A stretch of 64,000 nt of DNA, taken from contig CM065652.1 of assembly GCA_033220425.1 (NCBI GenBank), positions 930,001-994,000 on the forward strand, written 5' to 3'. The translations under genes were made by a program, and so were the position numbers. Positions 21,959 to 33,921 of the stretch are shown piece after piece. Below the pieces are notes generated by a model. The model saw only the letters and a list, made by a program, of their open reading frames with translations, ran no database searches and had not been told where the DNA came from. The stretch comes from Lepraria neglecta. Its lineage: Eukaryota; Ascomycota; Lecanoromycetes; Lecanorales; Stereocaulaceae. Position 1 is the first letter of the stretch; the number at the start of each line of letters is the position of its first letter.

Positions 21959-23651
21959 CGTGAAGACGGTTGGTATGGGTAAATGGGAATGCCGGTAAGT
22001 GGAGTATGGGATTTGGATGCAGATGTTCGGATTTGGATAAGTTGAGGACTTCGACGTTGTTCAAGAAGGTTTGGTGAGGTTGACCCTGCCCTGGAAATTA
22101 CGGGCAGCTGAAGATTCCTAAGCGACGCGCTAACGTAGTCAGCCTTATACTGGCTCGACTGGCAAGCAAACACAGACTTCCTGTGTTAACCATTTTCTGC
22201 ATGCTTTGGTGCACCCTGTGAAAAAAAGGAGAACAGATACCACAGTTCAAGTAGGCTCCCTTGATCAAGGTGGCTCTGAGGTGCTCTTGGTTGTTCCTAT
22301 ATTTGACTGAAGCAACGCTGTCTTTGGAGGAACCCTTTTCGCTCTCTTAATGCTGATTCGGGGCAGTCCCCCGTGCGCAGGCGTCTTTGGACCACAGGTT
22401 CCCAAGAATACGACATAGTTCAAGGCGAACGGAGTTCTTATCGTGTTACTTTGAACTCGTGGACCAACCATTCGGCCAGATACTTGACTCAATAATAAAT
22501 TCCGCAGCTCTGTTCAGGAGTTTGATAGAGCTGTAAACTGCACGTCTAAGGCTTTCGCAAGAGTGTATACTTGATGTGAGGTATGCCCTAGAACGCTTTG
22601 GAACATCGATTCACAATTTCAGAGCCTTGGGTATTTGACAAAATGTTGACCTTCCATCCTCAATAAAGGGACTGCCTGCCCTGAGTCTTTTCCTTGACCC
22701 CGTTATACTTGGTAGCCTAATGCCTATTGTTCTACACTTGTTGAAAGATTTGGGGTTTAAAATGGGAAACAAACTCTTGTCTCGACCCACGCCCACTAGG
22801 GTATCACTGAAATGGCGGGCCCATCAAGATACTACTAAGGTATCAGTTCCTTGTTCATCATTTCACCGTGGTTTCTGTAGCGTGCTTTTACTGTATACGC
22901 ATAAAGTAAAAAAGCACTAGGTAAACAGCCGGGCGTTGAACCCTGAGTACGAGGCGAATTTCCGGGTAAGCAAGATAGCGATGGTACTGTGAGATTTGCC
23001 AAAGTTTGGCTAGGAGGCGATTTAGAAGTTGGCAGCCACATATTGGATCTTCATTTTACAAGGGACTGCTTGATGGCCTACTCTCAGGTACGTGCTTGAT
23101 AAAGCCAACAATCACCACGCCTCATCTCAGCGACAAACACGTAGATACCCGCCTGCAGTGCCATGTACAGCGGTGATTGGGATTTGTAGAGTATCGCTCA
23201 GGAGTTCTGAGCGGGTATGGGCTCCTCTCCATGATCGTGAAGTGGCTTGGGGCTCTCTTGGGAACTTTACCATGCAATAAGAGCACAACGACAGATCCTT
23301 ATAAGAAATTTCATATGCAGCAGTGGAATTCCATCATTTGAGGCACTTTATAATTGCAAGTTAACTTGTAAATGCAATAATTAGGGCTCTATTCCAGGAT
23401 TAAATGCGACTCCACTCCAATTTTTGATCAGGAGCGCGGAATTCATTCCGGACGCCCAAGTGCGAGAAGTGTCCTCAATGTCGTGAAGCCTCTCAAGATC
23501 ATTTATTTCCTCCACCGTCTTTCCATTTTGAAGTCACTCCTTGACATAAGGTGTGATACATTATTCCTGTGGCTGCTAAGTCTTCCGCATAAATAAGCAT
23601 CAAATCGCTGCAGAGCAGTGTTTTCATTCGTTCCATTCTTCGCAGGACAGT
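21959..23651. other. Divergent intergenic region, no gene supported
   Basis: The region between 14-3-3 and the Ca2+ ATPase contains frames of at most about 96 codons with no recognisable content. It should hold both promoters and leader sequences. Confidence 0.5.
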
Positions 23652-26600
23652 ATGGAGGCTCCATTTCTTTCCTCCGTGGAGGAAGCTCTAGAATTTTTCC
23701 AAGTAGAAGAGCAGCATGGCATTTCTGATCAGAAAGTTCAGGAAGCTTTAGAGAAGTATGGACGCAACGGTACTGTACATCACCACATCTCAAATCACAT
23801 CAGGCAGTGCTAATGGTCTGTTTAAATAGCTCTGCCAGATGACCCCCCAACTCCACTATGGAAGCTCGTACTCGAGCAATTCAAGGACCAACTCGTCATT
23901 ATACTGTTAGGGTCAGCGGCAATTTCCTTCATTCTAGCTCTATTCGAAGATGAAGAGGGCTGGACTGCTTTCGTGGATCCAGCAGTTGTCAGTTAAATTG
24001 TGTCTTTTATAACGAGTGCTACGCTAATCTTAGGACAGATCTTGACCATCCTTATCCTCAATGCCGTCGTTGGTGTCTCTCAAGAAAGTAGCGCAGAGAA
24101 GGCCATTGCCGCGCTACAGGAATACTCCGCGAATGAAGCCAAAGTGGTTCGGAATGGCGGCGTGAAACGTATAAAGGCGGATGACCTCGTACCCGGAGAT
24201 ATTATATCGGTGACAGTAGGAGACCGGATCCCTGCAGATTGCAGACTCCTGTCAATCCTAAGCAACAGCTTTCGTGTCGACCAAGCTATCTTGACTGGAG
24301 AAAGTGAGAGCGTTGGGAAACATACAAAGCCTATCAAAGATTCTCGAGCCGTAATGCAAGATCAAATCAACATGCTCTTTTCTGGCACAACGGTCGTCAC
24401 GGGCACTGCATCAGCGTTGGTCGTCTTGACTGGAGGTTCGACCGCCATCGGAGACATCCATGAGAGCATCACATCTCAAATCTCGGAGCCTACACCACTG
24501 AAAGAGAAGCTCAACGATTTTGGAGACATGCTTGCAAAGGTTATCACGGTCATCTGTATTCTGGTTTGGCTCATCAACATTCAGCATTTCAATGATCCTT
24601 CGCATGGAAGCTGGGCGAAAGGAGCCATCTACTATCTCAAGATTGCTGTATCGCTCGGCGTGGCAGCAATCCCGGAGGGTCTGGCCGTCGTCATTACGAC
24701 CTGTCTTGCTCTAGGAACTCGAAAGATGGCAGCTAAGAACGCAGTTGTCCGAAGCCTTCCCTCCGTTGAAACCCTTGGAAGCTGCAGCGTAATCTGCTCT
24801 GACAAGACAGGTACTCTGACCACAAACCAAATGAGTGTCAATAAGATGGTGTACCTCAATGAGTCCGGGACAGGCCTAGAAGAGCTCGATGTGCAGGGAA
24901 CCACGTTTGCTCCCGAAGGCGGAATCCTGTATCGCGGAAAGTACATGAACGATCTAGCAGCAAAGTCTACAATAGTGATGAAAATGACTGAGGTTGCCGC
25001 ATTATGTAACGAGTCGCATCTGTACTTTGACCCGAAGAACGGCACATTCAGCAACGTGGGCGAGCCTACTGAAGGCGCTCTGCGCGTACTCGCTGAAAAG
25101 GTTGGTAGTCCAGAGGTAGCTGTGAATCAGTCGAGCAGGGAACTGCCCATTCAAGAAAGACTGCATCACATCAGCAAATACTACGAAGAAAAGAACCCGC
25201 TCCTTGCGACATACGAGTTTTCAAGAGACCGAAAGAGCATGTCAGTGCTTGTTGGCCAAGACAAGCAGAAGCGTCTTCTTGTGAAGGGCGCTCCAGAATC
25301 AATACTTGAACGATGCTCCCACGTCCTGCTGGGGACAAAAGGAAAACAAGTTCCGTTGAACAAGGAACTCACGGACCTACTATCAGAGGAAGTTGTTGAT
25401 TATGGAAACCGGGGTCTTCGCGTTATAGCGCTCGCTAGCGTTGACGATGTCGGCTCCAATCCTTTGACGGGCTCTGCCAAAACAACGGAAGAGTATAGCC
25501 GTTTGGAGACCAACATGACACTAATTGGTCTTGTGGGGATGCTCGATCCGCCAAGACCAGAAGTAGCAGAGTCCATTCGTAAATGCAGAGAAGCAGGCAT
25601 CCGGGTCATAGTTATCACTGGTGACAATCAGCACACAGCTGAAACCATATGTCGCCAGATTGGTGTCTTCGGCGAGTACGAGAACCTTAAGGGGAAGAGC
25701 TATACTGGAAGAGAGTTCGATGCCTTGAGTGATAAAGAGAAACTGCACGCTGCCAAGACCACATTGCTCTTCTCTAGGACAGAGCCCACGCACAAATCGC
25801 AGCTCGTAGACTTACTTCAATCTACTGGTGAAGTTGTTGCGATGACCGGAGATGGCGTTAACGATGCTCCAGCACTCAAGAAGTCCGATATTGGTGTTGC
25901 CATGGGTTCCGGGACGGACGTAGCTAAGCTCGCGGCCGACATGGTCCTTGCAGATGACAACTTCGCAACGATCGAAAGCGCTGTCGAGGAAGGCAGATCA
26001 ATTTACAACAACACCCAGCAGTTCATCCGCTATCTCATTTCATCTAACATTGGAGAAGTCGTTTCTATCTTCCTGACAGCAGCAGCAGGCATGCCTGAGG
26101 CGCTGATACCAGTGCAACTGCTCTGGGTGAACCTTGTCACGGACGGTCTTCCGGCGACGGCGTTGTCCTTCAATCCTCCAGACCACGACGTGATGAGAAG
26201 GCCGCCTAGGGGACGCGATGAACCCTTAATCAGCGGATGGCTGTTCTTCAGATACATGGTTATCGGAATCTATGTGGGTGGAGCAACAGTGTTTGGGTAT
26301 GCGTGGTGGTTCATGTTCTATTCAGAGGGCCCTCACATCACCTTCTGGCAATTGGTAAGCTCCATGTCTGACAATTTGAAAAACTGTAGCGCTGATGAAT
26401 CTATCTAGTCTCACTTCCACCAGTGCTCCTCTCAATTTCCCCAAATTGGCTGCGAAATGTTCTCAAATGACAGCGCCAAGGCAGCATCAACCATCTCGCT
26501 TTCCATGTAAGTTTTTGCCAGCCGGCCTCAGATCCTCTTACTAACAAATCCTTCAGCTTGGTTGTCATTGAGATGCTGAATGCTATGAACGCGCTATCAT

Positions 26601-26919
26601 CAAGTGAATCCCTCCTTACCCTTCCACTGTGGGACAACATGATCTTAGTCTACGCGATCACCCTGTCGATGGTGCTACACTTCTTACTGCTATACATTCC
26701 TTTCCTCCAGGGGCTCTTCTCCATTGTACCCTTGAATTGGAGCGAGTGGCAGGCTGTGCTGCTCATAAGCATACCTGTTATGTAAGTCAACATTGTTCCT
26801 GGCTTGGTGATATCTGAAGTTAACAGGTCTCAACTAGACTCATTGACGAGGTCCTGAAGTTCTTCGAGCGGAAGATTTACCTTCCCAAACCGGTGGAGTT
26901 CAGAGCTAAAAAAGAATAG
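23652..26919 (+). CDS. SERCA-type Ca2+-transporting P-type ATPase (6 exons, 998 aa)
   Basis: Exons are 23652-23769, 23830-23987, 24039-26354, 26409-26506, 26557-26781 and 26838-26919. The joined frame is 999 codons. The N-terminus ([16 protein letters not shown]) is supplied by the first exon; the longest uninterrupted frame begins inside intron 2 and would miss it. P-type motifs are complete: TGES in the actuator domain, PEGLAVVIT in helix M4, the phosphorylation site DKTGTLT with Asp347, [11 protein letters not shown] in the nucleotide domain and TGDGVNDAP at 695-701. The C-terminal half has the expected helices, including [13 protein letters not shown] and [13 protein letters not shown]. 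The enzyme should pump Ca2+ from the cytosol into the ER or related stores using ATP. Length and motifs match sarco/endoplasmic-reticulum ATPases, not the Pmr1 or Pmc1 types. Confidence 0.96.
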
Positions 26920-27332
26920 ATGCATCACTTCATTGGTAGACAATAGATCTCCGAGAGTTTCTACTCTCGGGTGTGTATCAACATTAGAAGCATAGAAGCC
27001 ACTACCATAGAAATATATAGCTCTGAGCCAATTGAATTACGTACCAAACAAAGTGCAGCTATTCACAAATGACTCAGAGTAAGTAGTATGTACACATACC
27101 TAGCTCGTAATGCCTGGGTGGCAGGGGTGGCTAGTGTTTACTAGCGCGTCTAGGCGGCGATCCCTATCTAATCGATAAAGTATGGCCGAGGTCTTTGACT
27201 TTCTGTCAAATCCCACTCTCTTGCGATTACAGTTGCTTCTTCAACAACCAGCGTTTTCATGCCTCGCTGTCCTTGCTTTCTTTTAGCAGCTTCCCCTGAT
27301 GCTGTTGCTTGTCCCGGGTAGCAGATCCCACA
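26920..27332. other. Short intergenic region and unresolved 5' end of the SNF2 gene
   Basis: An ATG at 27182 opens a 34-codon frame (MAEVFDFLSNPTLLRLQLLL) that looks like the leucine-rich start of fungal SHPRH-like proteins. It hits a stop before joining the next exon, and no GT-AG pair was found that rescues it. It may be the true N-terminus with an error or unrecognised splice. Confidence 0.35.
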
Positions 27333-30300
27333 ATGCATCGCTCCAGCATCCAGCTACGCTTCAACGGTCAGTATTCTTTCGCGTGGCGTTCAACGTCTTG
27401 AGCTTCTTACATGCTGATTTTGGACCAGAACAAGCTCCGGAGACCCTCGTCGCCTTCCTTGACGGACGAACACCTCTCTCCACCAGATCCTCAGATACGG
27501 ATCAAGAGCCGCCCAAAAAGAAGCAAAAAGTAACCTCAAGCAATGCCACAAAGACGCCCCTCCCATCAGCGGCTTCGGACGACTACTTGACACTTGCCCG
27601 AGTGGATCTTAACATTGTAGGGGAATCCAGAAACTCTACTGAGTCTTTTAGGCTGATAATGGGACTAGGCATTCCAGAAAAGCCCGAGCGAGTCGTACCC
27701 TTCACCCTCCTCAGATGGTAGAAGAGGGAAGCAATCGGATGAAAGAATAGAGCAACACGCCGTCTTGCTTAAGCGATTTAGCCAAATCATTGATGGCGAG
27801 TATCAGTGTCGGGTGGTCACAATATTTGGCGAAACGCTTCTCGATGATGTGGTGCACGCGAACATTCCTTCCCAGACGTTGGAAGTCTTACAGAAAGCCA
27901 TCCACCATCCGATTCAACGCCAACAAAAGGACCTTCTGAAAAGCACATTCACGATTTCGAAGCCTCTCGGCTTTGACCATGACGCGCAGACCTCGAGCTT
28001 TGACCATGATCCATACATCCCCACGATCGACCTTTGCGTCAGGATCTTAGTGCCGATTGCAACGGATATGACTGGCAGCATCGGTATATCAAGGGATGAC
28101 TTGCTCGACGTCTGCACGCCGGAGCTAATGTCAGATGTGTCGGATTCTTGGTCGCCTCGAGATTTCTATGACAACGTTCATGTGCCGAGGAATGCTGGCG
28201 TGGCGCTGGCGGGAATTGATGAACTCCAGTGCAAATTGTATCCATTCCAAAAGAGGGCTATACAGTGGCTGCTCTGGCGAGAAGGAGCACAAAACGCCCA
28301 ACAGCCTCCGGAAGCGCCGAACGAGCTCCCGCATGGGTTCGTGAGCACCACTGACGCGGATGGAAGGCAGTGCTTCATCAGCCAGTTCCTGGGTATGGCC
28401 ACTACAGATGAACAAGTCCCCATAAGAATGGGCTCTGGTCCAAGAGGAGGTATCCTAGCGGAAGAGATGGGTCTGGGGAAAACGGTCGAGATGATGGCAC
28501 TGTTGTGCCTTCACAGGCAAGATCCGTCCACGAAACGCACACTGTCACCGGGCAATCTACCGCAATCATCTGCCACGCTAATAATCACGCCACCAGCGAT
28601 TTTGCAACAATGGAAGACTGAACTTGAGACCCTTGCTCCCAGTCTCAGTGTGTTCATCTATAATGGCCTTAGAGTTGAAGCAGGGAAACAGGATTACGAT
28701 GAGCTACTGATGCGGTGCATGCAGCATGATGTGATCTTGACGACCTACAATGTTCTTGGGAGGGAAATCCATTACGCCGAGTCAGCTGATCGAAACCTTC
28801 GCCATGAGAAGAGATATGAAAAGAGACTTTCCCCACTGACGCAAATGGTCTGGTGGCGCGTGATTCTGGATGAGGCTCAAATGGTAGAGAGTGGAGTCAG
28901 TAATGCTGCAAAGGTCGCAAAACTCATACCCCGGCAAATCGCCTGGTGCGTGAGTGGCACGCCAGTAAAGAAGGATGCAAGAGATCTCTTTGGGCTCCTC
29001 GATTTCCTGCGATACCAACCCTACTGCAACTTCTCAGCAAAGACGTGGGACCGCCTGGTAACGCACCACAAAGACGTCTTCAAACAGATCTTCCGAACCC
29101 TTGCTCTGCGTCATACGAAAGACCAGATCAAAGACGACCTCCAACTCCCCCTCAAAAGCGGGTTGTCATTACAGTCCCATTTACACAAATCGAAGAACAA
29201 CACTACTCAACGATGTTCAAACAAATGAGCGAAGATTGTGGCTTAAACCTTGACGGGTCTCCAGCGACGGAGGACTGGGGTCCTGAGTCATCTATTGTGA
29301 TCGAAAAGATGCGGAGTTGGCTTACCAGACTTCGGCAAACGTGTCTTCACCCTGAGGTCGGTGGTAAGAATCGAAAAGCCTTGGGCAATGGAAAAGGACC
29401 ATTGCGCACAGTCGGCGAAGTCCTTGAAGTGATGATAGAGCAGAACGACACTGCAACTAGTACGGAAGAACGTACGCTTCTCCTGTCCAAGGTCCGCAGA
29501 GGACAGATACTTGAGCACGCGGGACACAGCCAGGATGCTTTGAAAATATGGTTGCAGACCTTCGAAGAGGCCAAAGCAATAGTCCAAGGTTGCCGGGATC
29601 AATTGCAAGCAGAGATCGATAGGTTAGGGCTGACTGAAGAGCTCGTCACGACGGGCGAATCAGATGATTCAGAAGCTGCAGCGGCAACACGTGCTGGACT
29701 TCGCCGCCACAGACTACGTGCAGCTATTGAAATTGAGCACATGTGTACTTTCTTTGTTGCCAATGCATACTTTCAGATCAAAACAGACAAAAACTTGACC
29801 AAGCCCGAGTCAGACGATTTCTACGAACTCGAGAGAAAAGAAGAATCTACGTATGAACAGGCCAAGCTCCTTCGCAGGGAGCTACTACGAGAGGCTCACA
29901 ACAAGGCCGACGCCCTGATGACAGCGATTGACGACAAGGTGACGCATCAAGGGTTCGTTAGGATTCCAGAGATCCCCCCGTTGAAAGAAAGACGTGGTAT
30001 TGAGTCTCGATCCTATTATGATCGACTCGACGAGTTGATCGCAGTGATGCAAAAGCAAGGAACACAGCTCGAAGATTGGAGGGAGGAGACTATAAAACTT
30101 CTGCTTCTGCCCCTTGTCGATGAAGAAGAGACTGATCTTCAGGGAGACGAGTACGAGACATCAACGAAGCAGCAAGATGAGGTTTATGTCTATGTCGACG
30201 CCTTAAGGGCTCTCATAGCCGATCGACATGACATTGTGACAGGCCAAGAAAATGAACTCATCAAACACGAGCTGCTCGTTGCGCTCAGACAGGCCAAGGA

Positions 30301-31912
30301 GGGAGGGGGCCATTCCCCTGAGCTATTAATGCAGCTACTCTCGATTCGCAATAAACTCAAGCCACCCAAGGATCTGGGGTCTGTTAGAGGCATGATCACA
30401 CAGCTTCGTGAATTGAAAACCGCTCTTCGTGGATCTACAGATAGAGGCAATTCTCGGGCAGCTGCCGAGTTGATAATTGTTAACAGCGCGTTGAACAAGC
30501 TTCATCAGATCTCAACCGAACAGACCAAGGCTGTGACGGGACTAGACCGGGAAATCGAGTTGTTCAAAGATACAATGAATTTGCGACTGGAATATTACCG
30601 ACAACTACAAGCGATTTCCGATACCGTGGCTCCTTACGAAGAGGAGTTGACGGAGGAAGCTCGGAACGCCACTTTGCTCGATAAACAGGCCACTGAACGT
30701 CAAATCAAGGCTCGCATAGCTACACTGAAATCAAAAGCCCGCTATCTCATACATTTGCGCGACGAGGCTACGGATGTCGAAACCCAGAGAATGTGCATAA
30801 TCTGCCAGCAGCCGTTCGAGATGGGAGTTTTGACCTCATGCGGACATTCATACTGTGTGGAGTGTCTTCGGCTGTGGTGGGTTACTCACAGGAATTGTCC
30901 GACTTGCAAAAAGCACCTTTCCAAGAATGACTTCCATCAAATAACGTAAGTATAATTTACGGTCTTTAGTGAAACTGGATGCACTAATCGCTGAACAATT
31001 CACAGATACAAACCGCAAGAACTGACGATGGAAGAGGAAGCCCAGCCAGAAGAAAAGGAGATAAGCGTGGCAAAGGGTTCCGAGAACTCGGGAATCTACT
31101 CAGGCGTTCGTGATACCATCCTCAATCAAATAAAGAACATTGACTTGGAGGGATCGTTTGGTACAAAGATCGATACGCTTGCTCGGCACATGTTATGGAT
31201 TCGAGAACACGATCCAGGCGCGAAATCCATTGTCTTCTCTCAGTACAAGGACTTTTTGGACGTTCTCGCAAAGGCTTTTCGCCAGTTCAAGATTGGCTTT
31301 ACAGGCTTTGATCAGAAGGATGGGATACAGAAGTTCAAGCATGACCCTAGCGTACGTACATGATTGTGGTGTCTAAGAATACTGGCTGACATTGTGATGC
31401 AGAAAGAGTGCTTTTTTCTCCACGCGAGGGCACATTCTTCGGGTCTGAACCTGGTCAACGCTACTCACGTCTTCCTTTGCGAACCACTGATCAACACAGC
31501 CATCGAATTACAAGCGATTGCTCGAGTCCACCGGATCGGACAGCACCAGCCAACAACGGTGTGGATGTATTTGGTAGAAGACACGGTGGAAAAATCAATA
31601 TACGACATCTCCGTGACTCGACGGTTAGCACACATGGGTCAGACGGCTGCTAAGGATGCTATGAATGGCGACGCAAGCTTGGAAAGCAAGATCGAGGCGG
31701 CCAATACCCTGGAATTGGAGCAAAGACCGCTCGATAAGCTGCTTGATAAGGATAAAAAATCTGGTGAAATGGTGGGCAAAGACGATTTATGGAACTGTCT
31801 TTTCCGCCGCCGACTTGGGCAGACAGGTCGTGTCTCTGAGGAAGCAGAGCGAGAGGTCGTACGGCATCTTGGAGCTGAAGCAGCCGAAGCGCGACTTGGC
31901 CTGACCGTTTGA
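27333..31912 (+). CDS. SHPRH/Irc20-like SNF2 helicase with RING E3 ligase domain
   Basis: Proposed exons are 27333-27366, 27429-27616, 27678-30945, 31006-31351 and 31403-31912, giving about 1450 residues. The SNF2 ATPase half has the Walker A in EEMGLGKTVEMM, LIITPPAILQQWKTE, the Walker B variant ILDEAQMVE and WCVSGTPVKKDARDLFGLL. A long coiled-coil-rich insertion follows, then a C3HC4 RING (CIICQQPFEMGVLTSCGHSY to CPTCKK). The helicase C half has KSIVFSQYKDFLDVL, NATHVFLCEPLINTAIELQA and ARVHRIGQ. Human SHPRH and yeast Irc20 have this layout and ubiquitinate chromatin or replication proteins during damage tolerance. The large exon has one apparent frame change at a C5 run (29147-29151), where LQLP should run on into PQKRVVITVPF. 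The N-terminus is unresolved, so the start given is the conservative one. Confidence 0.85.
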
Positions 31913-32399
31913 CACCACCAGCGAGCGACCGCAGAGTACATCCAAGGATGAAATGTTTGACGTCAGAGGGGAAGGGATATGATAACCAAGTTGCTGTCTG
32001 TTTTGCACACCATGATTTTCTTTTACCCTTCATCTGAAATGGATATGCATTATTATCCTTCGCACATTTTCGCATCCGTTCAGGCTTCTTGGCACTTGCC
32101 GCGCAAGCCGATTCCCGAAGCCTTCCGCTGGAAACAATGACGAAATGACGAAATACGCATCCTGATTTTACAGATCCATCCCCATTTCCCCAACCTTTCT
32201 TATTTACTTGCGCTTCAGCTCCATACCTTCATTTTCCTCCTCTACACTCCCTCTATCTTAATATCCACCTCTCTTTCCTTACTAACCACCCAAACCCACC
32301 ATTGAGCTTTGTGCGCGAGGCCCATACCTACTACAAACATCACACGCGACATTTTGCCCAATTCGAGCCTGAGGCACTCAGCCTGCGCACATCTTCAAC
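31913..32399. other. Intergenic region, Sfk1 promoter
   Basis: It is rich in pyrimidine runs (C/T) on the plus strand between about 32170 and 32300, which is common just upstream of fungal transcription starts. No gene was seen. Confidence 0.45.
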
Positions 32400-33383
32400 A
32401 TGGCCGTCCCCAGCACCCTCAAATACGGCTTCACCTGGATCCTTCCCCTCATCAGCGCATTCACATGGCTGGGTTCGTCGTCGCAAACCCCAAATCTTTT
32501 TCCCCAGTGCCTCAATCCCAGTCGCTAATTGTACACAGGCATGCTCCTCGCGATGCTCATAGTCTGGGAACTTGAAGGCCACCCCCACTACGCCTCCATG
32601 TCCCCTAATCAACACATAGCCTACATATCTGACATTGGCGCTCAAGGTCTCAAACCTCTTTTCATAGCCGGCTGCGTCATCACTACGGTCTTCCTCGACC
32701 TCTCATTCGCGTCAGAGCGCTGGCTCCGGCACTCTGGACGCTTGGCCAAAAATCTAGGAACGGCTGAGAAAATCCTCTCAGGCTTGTCTATGGTGTTCGC
32801 AGTCGCAGGAACAGCAGGGCTAATCCTGCTGAGTATCTTCGATACGCTGCATCACCCCAAGCTCCACGACGGGTTTTTACTCCTCTTCATTGCCGGATAT
32901 GTGATCAGCGCCATCTTCGTCTGCGCCGAGTACCAACGCCTGGGCATCCATTTCCGGGAGCACTTTATCCTTCGCTTCAGTTTCTGGGCGAAACTAGCAT
33001 TCATCATCGGCGAAGTCATCCTCGCAATCGTCTTCGCCGCAACTTCATTTGACAAGGAGCAAAACGTCGCCGGAGTCTTCGAATGGATCATCGCCCTCAT
33101 CTTCACTTTCTACGTCTTGACTTTCTTCATCGATTTGTTACCGGCCGCCAAGAGTACACAGGAGCACACCAATATTGAGAGGATGCATATGCGGGAGGTG
33201 GAGAATGGGACTGCGATGATGGACGGCGCAGGATATACGAATGGAACGGCGAATGACACAGCGAATGGAACGGCGAATGACACAGCGAATGGGACGAATG
33301 GGAACGCGTATGCAATCGGTGCGACGGGACATGAGGGCGTGGGGACCGGGCAATATAAACCGCCTGCGGCGCAGAATTTCTGA
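32400..33383 (+). CDS. sfk1: Sfk1/Frag1-DRAM family membrane protein (2 exons, 305 aa)
   Basis: Exons are 32400-32472 and 32539-33383, with a 66-nt intron that rebuilds FTWLGMLLAMLIVW across the junction. Six hydrophobic helices can be drawn: near the N-terminus, at LFIAGCVITTVFLDL, GLSMVFAVAGTAGLILLSIF, FLLLFIAGYVISAIFV, FWAKLAFIIGEVILAIVFAA and WIIALIFTFYVLTFFIDLL. This layout matches fungal Sfk1, a plasma-membrane protein linked in yeast to PI4-kinase Stt4 and lipid asymmetry. The hydrophilic C-tail contains an Asn/Gly/Thr/Ala minisatellite (unit GTANDTAN, 24 bp, about 33240-33301), which is likely variable between strains. The gene converges with eis1, another plasma-membrane organiser. 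Confidence 0.85.
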
Positions 33384-33921
33384 GCTGGGAACATAGGGGA
33401 GGGGCTCGTATGTCCAGCGAGATCTTTGAGGTGTATATACGAGGACATCAATACATATACGTGGGTGATTTTCGTGAGCGTTATGGAGCGTTATGGAGCG
33501 TTATGAATGGGATGGTTGGTTATTAGCGTTGCATAGCGAGTCGTATAGAATAGACATTTAATACCATAATCGTGACGCAAAGAGGATCTCGAATGTTGGC
33601 ATCTTCATCTCAGAATAGGGGCGTCTTTGTTTGCTCAACTCTTACTGAACTCTCTTGACTGTGTGGCAAACGGTAGAAACATTGAGAAAGGAGAGAGCCC
33701 TTTTATTGAAAACACTACAGTAGAATTAGATAGGGTAGCGTATATTTCCCCTTGGCTCGCCAGATCAGATCCAACCAAGGTACACAGATAGGTATCAGCT
33801 TGCTTAAGAAATACAAGGGTCATTGCACGAGTGATCGACAGCTCTCCTCCGTCATACTCTACCACCTCTCGATTAATGCGCAATCTTGCCGTGCCAGGTT
33901 ACCCCTCTGCCCCAAGTACTC
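33384..33921. other. Convergent intergenic region between sfk1 and eis1
   Basis: It contains three tandem copies of an 11-base GAGCGTTATGG-type unit at about 33476-33507. No gene was seen. Confidence 0.45.

Noticed and set aside
24000-24038. Apparent start of the Ca2+ ATPase at 24000
   Set aside because: This is intron sequence. The real N-terminus is encoded by exons at 23652-23769 and 23830-23987, and the acceptor lies at 24038.
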